DNA from: an uncultured Acidobacteriota bacterium
Lineage (GTDB): Bacteria; Acidobacteriota; Blastocatellia; Pyrinomonadales; Pyrinomonadaceae
NCBI GenBank assembly: GCA_902826385.1
Contig: CADEEU010000209.1
Location: 1-6,687 of the forward strand
Length of the DNA: 6,687 nt
Direction of reading: 5' to 3'
Positions 1 through 6,300 of the stretch are shown piece after piece (within the stretch, counting starts at the first letter, position 1; each line of letters opens with the position of its first letter). The translations under genes were made by a program, and so were the position numbers. The notes under the pieces are model-generated. The model was not told the DNA's origin and searched no databases. It was given only the letters and a program-made list of their open reading frames with translations.

Positions 1-2
1 GA

Positions 3-284
3 AAAGATCATAGGGGCTGTGAGTCCGAGTTATACCAGATCGCACGCGCGGATCTAACGTCGGGCACCGGCGGCGGCCATGGTCTTTTGTCGGCTTTTAC
101 CAAACAGTCGAAACCACAGAGTGTAACGCATGTTTGGCTCCAAGTAAGGGCCGGAAATAACAGAGCGGTAAGCTTTTATAAGGAATCCGGTTTCGAAGAG
201 TTTACGCGGCGGCGGAATTTTTACACTAATCCCAAGGAGGACGCCCTTATCATGCGTCTAAACCTTGACAGTACAAAGAGTTAA
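3..284 (+). CDS. rimI: RimI-like GNAT N-acetyltransferase, C-terminal part, possibly disrupted
   Basis: RimI enzymes use acetyl-CoA to acetylate the N-terminal alanine of ribosomal protein bS18 in the cytoplasm; related GNAT proteins can have other targets. The C-terminal half is clear: a strand reading HVWLQVRAGNNRAVSFYKES, then GFEEFTRRRNFY and EDALIMRL, which match the RimI consensus LEVRxSNxxAxxLYxxxGFxxxxxRxxYY...EDAxxM. Upstream in the same frame, ESELYQIA matches the conserved strand before the acetyl-CoA loop, but the loop itself (Q/RxxGxG) reads LTSGTG and is slightly abnormal. The frame stays open to the left edge, so the 5' end lies outside. A TTG at 87 could open the frame but would remove the acetyl-CoA site, so I do not take it as the start. 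The first bases read as RimI-like sequence (EKIIGAV) in another frame, which suggests a deletion or frameshift. Family identity is fairly sure, substrate and intactness are not. Confidence 0.7.
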   Translation, partial: KDHRGCESELYQIARADLTSGTGGGHGLLSAFTKQSKPQSVTHVWLQVRAGNNRAVSFYKESGFEEFTRRRNFYTNPKEDALIMRLNLDSTKS

Positions 285-303
285 ATTTATGTAAAAAGAA
301 TGC

Positions 304-333
304 TTGAAAATGACCGTTCGATTGGTCTAAAAT
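304..333 (+). promoter_or_regulatory. Predicted sigma-70-type promoter for the DUF465 gene
   Basis: TTGAAA (304-309) and TAAAAT (328-333) are each one mismatch from the -35 and -10 consensus and are separated by 18 bases. The expected transcript would begin near 340 and carry a leader of about 70 bases before the ATG at 412. The site lies in the gap after the rimI stop codon, so the small gene probably has its own transcript. This is a motif match only. Confidence 0.5.
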
Positions 334-395
334 GCGAGATGAGCCCAAATCCTTTACCCATGGTCAATGATCTGGGCTAAATTTGATTGAAAAGT

Positions 396-400
396 GGAGG
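396..400 (+). promoter_or_regulatory. Shine-Dalgarno site that decides the start of the DUF465 gene
   Basis: GGAGG lies 11 bases before the ATG at 412. An in-frame GTG at 394 overlaps this motif and has no comparable site of its own upstream, so the ATG at 412 is preferred. A second ATG at 418 is 17 bases away, too far for the best spacing. Confidence 0.6.
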
Positions 401-411
401 AACAAACCGTT

Positions 412-642
412 ATGGACATGTCTACGCCCGATAGGGTAAGAGATGAACTGCTCAAGATAAATCCCACATTTCGCGATCTGGTTCATCAGCACACAAACTA
501 CGAAGAAAGACTCCAAGAACTAGCCCATCTCACGTACCCCAACGACGACGAACAAATCGAAGAATCCACACTTAAGAAGAAGAAGCTTTTAGTCAAAGAC
601 GAGATCTACGCAATAATGAACGACTATCAGGTCTCGCATTAG
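412..642 (+). CDS. Small DUF465 / YdcH-family protein
   Basis: This is a 76-residue charged, cytoplasmic protein with no signal peptide or membrane segment. It ends with the DUF465 (YdcH) signature: a helix around residues 20-41 (FRDLVHQHTNYEERLQELAH), a short acidic turn, then LKKKKLLVKDEIYAIM at 54-69. Family members are usually 60-80 residues and form a helical hairpin, so the length is normal. The molecular function of the family is not established, and I do not assign one. The ATG at 412 was chosen because GGAGG lies 11 bases upstream; a GTG at 394 would give 82 residues. A promoter candidate lies at 304-333 and a hairpin terminator follows the stop by 23 bases, so the gene is probably transcribed alone. 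Its base composition looks more AT-rich than dnaE, as is common for short lysine-rich genes. Confidence 0.82.
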   Translation: MDMSTPDRVRDELLKINPTFRDLVHQHTNYEERLQELAHLTYPNDDEQIEESTLKKKKLLVKDEIYAIMNDYQVSH

Positions 643-665
643 CCACGGTGCACAAAAAAGATTTT

Positions 666-700
666 AAAGGACGGCCGAATTCGAGCCGTCCTTTTTATTT
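666..700. terminator. Bidirectional intrinsic terminator between convergent genes
   Basis: A perfect 10-bp stem, AAAGGACGGC (666-675) with GCCGTCCTTT (685-694), encloses a 9-base loop. On the plus strand it runs into TTTTTATTT. On the minus strand it runs into TTTAAAATCTTTTTT. It lies after the DUF465 stop codon and touches the stop codon of the minus-strand propeller gene, so it should end transcription from both sides. Confidence 0.85.
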
Positions 701-1816
701 CGTGTCGCAGCCACCCAGAGCATAGACCTCAACCGAATCGGTCGTCGCAATCGCAAATCTCTTGTCGCGAACGAACACCGGAACTCGACTGACAAAGTCG
801 CGGTCGGACGCCGGCATGGCATCGCCCACTTTCCCCGTTTTCACATCCACGACGTACGTGGAGTTCTCGCCATAGATCAAAACAACGAGATATCCGCCTA
901 CTATAAGACCGCCGTCGATGACTCGTCCGGAAAGACGGCGCTTCCAAATAACGTCGCCGTTATAGTCCGAGATAAAATAAACAAAATTATCGAGCGATGA
1001 AACCAGGATGCCTTCGTCAGTCGCGGTGACCGACGTTACAGCGGCGCCGCTCTTGAACCGCCAGACGGTCTTCGTGTTGCTCGATCCAAAAAGCGAAACG
1101 TTGCCGCGCTCGTCGCCCGCGGTAAATCCGGCGTCCTTAGAAAATGTGACCGAGGTCGGCGTCATCTCCGCAGATTGTCTGGACACTATGCTGCCGTCCT
1201 TGGCGGAGATGACGAACAGGACTTTGTCGCTTGTTCCAAAAACAACGGATTCCTCTGAAAACGCGGGCTTTGTGCTCAACTTGCCAAATGAGCCGGTCTG
1301 CCATCTGATCTGTCCGGTCGCACGATCGGCCAGCGTTATCGAACCCTCGCGACCGATAGTCGCGATACTGCCGTTTATTTTTCCAAGATAGAAACGCTCG
1401 GCGGAAGGCAATTTCAGCGACCAGCCCGTTATTCCGGTCTCCTTGCTTATTAGCCGCAGCGTCGAGCTTTGTGGATTTGCATCGGTCAACGCGGAATTCG
1501 TGACGACGGCGATCCCGATTTCGAGAACGAGTACGTCCGAAGCAAATTCGCCGCCCAACTCAGCCCGCCACGCAACCTCCAGCGTCGTGGCTTCGAGCGC
1601 CATAATCGTCCCGTTGAGTGTGCCGACGTAAACCCGATCTCCGTCAGAAGCCAGAACGCCCATAGCCGGGACCGTCGTCATCGGGCGCACCGAACATTTG
1701 TATAGCGCCGCGCCGTTTGCGCCGTTGGTTTGCGCTGAAACTCCCGCCGCCGCAACCAGCAGCGTTAACATCAGCGAGAGTTTTCCTAAACATGTCATCC
1801 GAATATTGTGGGGCAC
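695..1816 (-). CDS. Exported PQQ-like seven-repeat beta-propeller protein
   Basis: This is a predicted periplasmic or secreted protein of 373 residues; its partner and function are not recognised. Residues 7-28 form a Sec signal peptide (hydrophobic LSLMLTLLVAAAGVSA), with a likely signal peptidase I cut after VSA at 28. There is no lipobox, unlike BamB. The mature part carries seven PQQ-type repeats ending in a TG...W-like turn: at 74-87 (VAWRAEL), 123-136 (GWSLKL), 163-176 (IRWQTG), 203-216 (Trp lost), 243-256 (VWRF), 282-295 (IWKR) and about 323-336 (Trp lost). After the first, their spacing is 39-41 residues. Family members often act as scaffolds or as quinoprotein-like folds; I see no evidence of PQQ binding or catalytic residues. 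The start is uncertain: GTG at 1816 gives the longest form and ATG at 1798 trims six residues, still leaving a good signal peptide. Neither has a clear ribosome-binding site. Confidence 0.8.
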   Translation of the reverse strand: MPHNIRMTCLGKLSLMLTLLVAAAGVSAQTNGANGAALYKCSVRPMTTVPAMGVLASDGDRVYVGTLNGTIMALEATTLEVAWRAELGGEFASDVLVLEIGIAVVTNSALTDANPQSSTLRLISKETGITGWSLKLPSAERFYLGKINGSIATIGREGSITLADRATGQIRWQTGSFGKLSTKPAFSEESVVFGTSDKVLFVISAKDGSIVSRQSAEMTPTSVTFSKDAGFTAGDERGNVSLFGSSNTKTVWRFKSGAAVTSVTATDEGILVSSLDNFVYFISDYNGDVIWKRRLSGRVIDGGLIVGGYLVVLIYGENSTYVVDVKTGKVGDAMPASDRDFVSRVPVFVRDKRFAIATTDSVEVYALGGCDTK

Positions 1817-1874
1817 AGATAACTGCGGGCATTTAAGGTCTTTAGGCCCTGACCTCGCACGCGACGGAAGGCAA

Positions 1875-1883
1875 ATTTTATCA
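1875..1883 (-). promoter_or_regulatory. Possible extended -10 promoter for the propeller gene
   Basis: Read on the minus strand, TGATAAAAT (1883 down to 1875) fits an extended -10 element: TG, one base, then TAAAAT, one mismatch from consensus. The hexamer 17 bases upstream (TATGGT) is a poor -35 box, so the extension would have to compensate. Transcription would start near 1868 and leave a leader of about 50-70 bases. This is a motif match only. Confidence 0.35.
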
Positions 1884-1891
1884 CATCACAC

Positions 1892-1921
1892 TTGACCACC
1901 ATAGATTGATGAACGTACTAT
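1892..1921 (+). promoter_or_regulatory. Predicted sigma-70-type promoter for ssb
   Basis: TTGACC (1892-1897) and TACTAT (1916-1921) are separated by 18 bases and match the -35 and -10 consensus at five and four of six positions. Transcription would start near 1928, giving a leader of about 45 bases. The site faces the minus-strand promoter candidate for the propeller gene across a few bases. Confidence 0.45.
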
Positions 1922-1958
1922 CACTGAAAGTTGCAAACGGATTATTAGGAGTTTTTAA

Positions 1959-1964
1959 AGAGGG
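1959..1964 (+). promoter_or_regulatory. Ribosome-binding site of ssb
   Basis: AGAGGG ends 8 bases before the ATG at 1973. A better-looking AGGAG at 1947-1951 is 21 bases from the ATG, which is too far. The reading frame has a TAG stop at 1946-1948 and no start codon between it and 1973, so the start of ssb is fixed. Confidence 0.6.
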
Positions 1965-1972
1965 CTATCGTT

Positions 1973-2443
1973 ATGTCTTTCAACAAGATAATTATTGTAG
2001 GAAATCTGGGTCGCGACCCTGAACTGCGTTATACGCCGCAGGGCGATGCCGTGTGTAATCTGTCGATCGCCACCAGCGAAAAGAAACGCGATAAAGCAGG
2101 CGAATGGCAGGACATCACCACCTGGTTTCGCGTCACGCTGTGGCGCAAACAGGCGGAAAATGCGGCCAAGTATCTTTCAAAAGGTCGACGAGTTTACGTC
2201 GAGGGAAGATTGAGGGTCGAGGACTGGACAGATCGCGAGGGTAATAATCGCTACACACTTGAGGTCCAGGGTACGGATATGCAGTTCATCGACAGCGCAC
2301 CGCGAGGTGATGAATATAACCGTGAGGATTCAGGTGAACCAGAGTTCGCCGGCCCAACCGAAACTGCATCGCCGAGCGGAGGTGGGGGTGGTGCTGCTGG
2401 ATTTGCTCGTCCAGCGACTGCGGACGACGACATTCCGTTCTAA
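1973..2443 (+). CDS. ssb: Single-stranded DNA-binding protein SSB
   Basis: SSB coats single-stranded DNA during replication, repair and recombination and recruits partner proteins through its C-terminal tip. The 156-residue protein has the standard layout. The OB fold spans about residues 1-108 and begins with MSFNKIIIVGNLGRDPELRY, with the family motifs WFRVTLWRKQAENAAKYLSKG at 51-71 and VYVEGRL at 74-80. An acidic and Gly-rich linker follows (109-149, with a run of five Gly at 136-140). The tip is DDDIPF at 151-156, the conserved acidic peptide that binds SSB partners. Length is normal for bacterial SSB and nothing is missing. The gene appears to have its own promoter and is not flanked by rpsF or rpsR here, unlike the common rpsF-ssb-rpsR order. 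It converges with accA, the stop codons being separated by 16 bases. Confidence 0.97.
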   Translation: MSFNKIIIVGNLGRDPELRYTPQGDAVCNLSIATSEKKRDKAGEWQDITTWFRVTLWRKQAENAAKYLSKGRRVYVEGRLRVEDWTDREGNNRYTLEVQGTDMQFIDSAPRGDEYNREDSGEPEFAGPTETASPSGGGGGAAGFARPATADDDIPF

Positions 2444-2459
2444 GAACAAATTTTCAAGA

Positions 2460-3317
2460 TTAGACCCAGCGGCCCATTTTTCGGAATTTCTGAAAGCGGG
2501 CCGCTGTCAGTTTTGTCGGGTCGGCGGTTGAAAGCTCCTTCAGGCTCCGCAGCAGGACCTGCTTAAGCTTTTCCGCGACCGGTTCGAATCGTCCTTTTTT
2601 TCCGTCTTCGCCGTCAATCTCCCAAACTTCTGCTTCAGGTACTACTTCATCTATCAGCCCGAAACTCTTGAGATCATTGGCGGTTAGCTTGAGCGACGAG
2701 GCAGCCAGATCGGCCTTGCCGGCATCTTTCCAAAGGATTGCGGCACAGCCTTCGGGTGAAATCACAGAGTAAACAGCGTTTTCGAGCATTATGACCTTGT
2801 CGCCGATCCCAATAGCCAAGGCACCGCCGGAACCACCTTCGCCAAGCACGACTGCAATTATCGGCACCTTAAAACGGGCCATTTCTCGAAGATTCAGTGC
2901 GATTGCTTCGGCTTGACCTCGCTCTTCGGCGTCGATTCCGGGATATGCTCCCGGCGTGTCGATAAACGTAATTATCGGGCGGCCGAATTTCTCGGCCATT
3001 TCCATTATGCGAAGCGCTTTCCGATAACCTTCCGGCTTTGGCATCGCAAAATTCCGGTGTCGACGCTGATTGGTGTCGCGGCCTTTCTGCTGGCCGATGA
3101 CAACAACTTCATGTTCGTCGAGTTTCGCGAATCCACAGACGATCGCCGGGTCGTCGGCGTATCGACGGTCACCGTGCACTTCGATAAAATCCGTGAAAAT
3201 AGTCGAAAAAAGATCCAGCGAATATGGCCGTTCGGGATTCCGGGCCATCAAAACACGCTCGAACGCCGCTTTCGGCTCGGTTTGTTCCATTTCTTTCTGA
3301 GGTTTCACAAGTGCCAT
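2460..3317 (-). CDS. accA: Acetyl-CoA carboxylase carboxyltransferase subunit alpha
   Basis: AccA with AccD forms the carboxyltransferase that moves the carboxyl group from biotin on AccB to acetyl-CoA, giving malonyl-CoA for fatty acid synthesis in the cytoplasm. Crotonase-fold motifs are all present: GQQKGRDT at 75-82, MPKPEGYRKALR at 92-103, IDTPGAYPGIDAEERGQAEA at 119-138, the oxyanion glycine stretch GEGGSGGALAIG at 159-170, and SVISPEGCAAILWKD at 184-198. At 285 residues it is shorter than E. coli AccA (319) because the N-terminal helical extension is mostly absent. It also has a charged insert near 232-243 (EIDGEDGKKGRF). The ATG at 3317 lies inside the end of dnaE, overlapping it by 13 bases, which suggests translational coupling. 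The ribosome-binding site is weak (AAAGG, about 12 bases upstream). The reading frame further upstream does not resemble AccA, so a longer start is unlikely. Confidence 0.96.
   Translation of the reverse strand: MALVKPQKEMEQTEPKAAFERVLMARNPERPYSLDLFSTIFTDFIEVHGDRRYADDPAIVCGFAKLDEHEVVVIGQQKGRDTNQRRHRNFAMPKPEGYRKALRIMEMAEKFGRPIITFIDTPGAYPGIDAEERGQAEAIALNLREMARFKVPIIAVVLGEGGSGGALAIGIGDKVIMLENAVYSVISPEGCAAILWKDAGKADLAASSLKLTANDLKSFGLIDEVVPEAEVWEIDGEDGKKGRFEPVAEKLKQVLLRSLKELSTADPTKLTAARFQKFRKMGRWV
2467..2517 (+). terminator. Possible ssb terminator embedded in the end of accA
   Basis: CAGCGGCCC (2467-2475) and GGGCCGCTG (2498-2506) form a perfect 9-bp inverted repeat around a 22-base loop that can pair further (TTTC with GAAA). 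On the plus strand it is followed by TCAGTTTTGTC, a short and slightly late T-run. The stem starts 24 bases after the ssb stop codon and lies within the last codons of accA on the other strand. On the minus strand no T-run follows, so it would not end accA efficiently. Confidence 0.4.
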
Positions 3318-6300
3318 GCAACAGAACAGCCTTTTGCCCTGAGTGCAGCCTCCAAATTGCCTGAACCTTTTACTCTTAACGCCTGCGTCTCGATCTCGAC
3401 GGAAACGCCGTTGACCGGCACCTCGATCGAAACCTCGCAGGTGCCTCGTGTCTGCCCCAACAGCGACATCAGATCGAAAAGGTAATTCTCATCGATGTCG
3501 TTTGATGGCAACGCTATCGACAATCGTTTTGCATTGCCCGATTCCGCATCGGCCAAAGACCGGACCTCGTTGACGATCAATGTGATCTCGGTACCTTCCG
3601 TCGATTCGACGCGTCCCTCGACGATCAAGAGCGATCCGTCCTTTATCCACTCACCGTATTTGCCAAAGGCTTCGGCCCAAACCAGGCATTTAACGCCCGC
3701 TGACTGGTCCTCCAGCCTAAAGATACAAAAGCGATTTCCTTTCTTACTATACTTTATCTGTGCGGCCGAAACGATGCCCGCCAGCGTAAGCGTGTCACCC
3801 GGAGTGATCGACTCCTGATCAGCGAGCGTCTTTATCTTCAGGCCTTCCAGAATTCCTTTGTATTCGTCCAGCGGGTGAGCCGACAGATAGAATCCCAACG
3901 CTGCTTTCTCCGATCGGGACATTTCGGCTTGTGTCCACGGCTCGGTTTTCGGAAGCTCGAATGAACTGGTTAGCTCATCGCCGCCCCCGCCGCCAAACAG
4001 GTCGGACTGGCCGCTTTTCTTGTCGTTCCACACCTTCTGGGCATAACCGAGAGCGTCGTCGATTGCAGCGAAATGTCGGGCCCGCCATTCGTTGGAGGTC
4101 GTTTCTTCAGACATCAGCGAATCAAAGGCTCCCGAAGTGATCAGGCTTTCCAACGCCCGTTTATTGACCGATCCCTGGTCGATCCGCGAGACAAAATCGA
4201 AAACGGAGTCAAACTTGCCCTCCGCCCGGGCCGCAACGATGGAAGAGATGGTTGACATGCCGATGCCTTTGATCGCACTCAGCCCAAAGCGAACGGCTTC
4301 GGGAAACGGCGTAAAGCCGTGCTCGCTTTCATTGATGTCCGGCGGCAGCATTTGCAATCCCATTGACCGGAGCTCGTTTGAATACTTATAGACCTTGGCG
4401 CTGTCGTCGGCTTCGTGCGAAAGAACGGCAGCGAAAAAGTATGCCGGATAATGTGCCTTCAGATATCCGGTTTGAAACGCGAGATATGCATAAGCAATAC
4501 TGTGGCTGCGGTTGAATCCGTAGTCAGCGAACTGGGCCATCAGCTTGAAGATCTCATCGGCCTTGTCCTTCGGAATACCGTTTTTTACGGCACCCTCGGT
4601 GAATTTCAGCTCCTCCTTTGCCATTGCCTCGCGCTTCTTTTTGCCCATCGCGCGGCGCATCATATCGGCTTCGCCGAGGCTGTATCCCGCAAGCTTCTGG
4701 GCAAGCTGCATGATCTGTTCCTGGTAAACAAGCACACCGTAGGTGTTGCTGAGGATCTCCTCCATTTCCTTTACCAGATACTTGACCTTTTTCTCGCCTC
4801 GGAAACGGGCGATAAAATCAGGGATCATGCCGCCGTCGATCGGTCCCGGCCGATAAAGCGCGTTAAGCGCCGAGAGGTCTTCCAGCTCACCCGGGCCCAT
4901 TTTGCGGCAAATATCCTGCATGCCGGACGATTCAAATTGAAACACCGCGTCGGTTCGGCCCTCACGGAAAAGCTCCATCGTCTTTTCATCGTTTAACGGG
5001 ATCGAGTTCCAATCGATCTCGATCCCAGCGCGTTCTTTCATTGCATTGAGACAATCCTGGATGATCGTCAAGGTCGTCAGGCCGAGAAAATCCATCTTCA
5101 GCATGCCGACCTTTTCGAGATCGCCCATCGGATACTGACTGGTCAATTCGTTTTTGGCCGACATTGCGACCGGCACGATCTCATGAAGCTCCTTGGGCGA
5201 GATCACGACGCCCGCAGCGTGGACCGATGTGTGTCGGGCACAGCCTTCAAGCCTGAGAGCAATGTTGACGAGGTCTTTGATCCTTGGGTCGGTCTCGACT
5301 GCATTTTTGAGCTCGGGTACGCGTTCCAAGGCTTGTGAAATCGAGATGTTGCGACCGCGTTCAGGCGGCGGGATGAATTTTGCAATTCGCTCAACGTCAC
5401 CGTACGGCATATTGAGAGCGCGGCCCACGTCTTTGATAGCGGCTCGCGAGGCCATCGTTCCGAACGTGATGATCTGGCAGACCGATTCGCGTCCGTAAAG
5501 TTCGGTCACGTGATTGATCACTTCGCCGCGGCCGCGGATGCAGAAGTCGATATCGATATCGGGCATCGACACGCGTTCGGGATTAAGAAAACGTTCGAAA
5601 AGGAGGTCGTATTGCAGCGGATCGATTCCCGTGATTCCGAGCACGTACGCGACCAGCGAGCCCGCCGCCGATCCGCGTCCCGGGCCGACAGGAATTCCTT
5701 TCTCGACCGCGTATTTGATAAAGTCCCAAACGATGAGAAAGTAGCCTTCGTAACCCATCCCCTCGATGACCTGCACTTCGCGGTCAAGCCGTTTCTGATA
5801 AGCTTCGAGGTCGTATTTGAGCTTGCCCGTTTCCTGCATCGGCAGCAGCATGGTCCGCCTTCGTTCTTCGAATCCGTTCGCGACCTGTAGCTCAAAATAT
5901 TCGGCCAGCGTCTTGCAGTTCGAATCCTTCGGAATCGGGTAGTGGGGAAGTACGAGGTTTTGGTCGTCGATGGCCAGATCCAAAATGCACGACTGAGCTA
6001 TTTCGAGCGTGTTGTTAAGAGCTTCCGGCAACTCGCTGCCGAATAGGTCCCACATTTCGCTTGCTGAACGCACATAGTATTTTGACGAACCGTTATTTAA
6101 TTCGCCGCCCGGCCGCGCGGTCCGTCCCTCGCCGATGCACAGCATCACTTCGTGGGCACGGGCGTCGGCCTCCAACAGATAGCGGGCATCGTTTCCCGCA
6201 ACGATCGGGATGCCGGTAGAGCGCGAAAGCTTGACCGTTCGGCGGATTTGCTCCGTCTGTTCATCCAGCCCGTGGTCAAGCATCTCGAGATAAAAATTAC

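Noticed and set aside
342..378. AGCCCA/TGGGCT inverted repeat in the DUF465 leader as a riboswitch or attenuator
   Set aside because: Only six pairs close a 25-base loop, no T-run follows, and no known riboswitch core is visible. Chance is enough to explain it.
394..411. GTG at 394 as the start of the DUF465 gene
   Set aside because: The GTG overlaps the GGAGG that serves the ATG at 412, and it has no ribosome-binding site of its own.
1008..1391. A 127-codon open frame on the plus strand inside the propeller gene
   Set aside because: It is antisense to the repeat-bearing gene and shows no domain, while the minus strand has a signal peptide and periodic repeats.
2379..2400. G-rich run resembling a quadruplex or repeat
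   Set aside because: It encodes the Gly-rich linker of SSB, which explains the bias, and the G-tracts do not form four clear runs.
2913..3485. A 190-codon open frame on the plus strand across accA and the end of dnaE
   Set aside because: It is antisense to two strongly conserved genes, and its protein resembles no family I know.
4415..4996. A 193-codon open frame on the plus strand
   Set aside because: It lies wholly antisense to the conserved polymerase core of dnaE and has no recognisable domain. It is best explained as a shadow of dnaE codon use.
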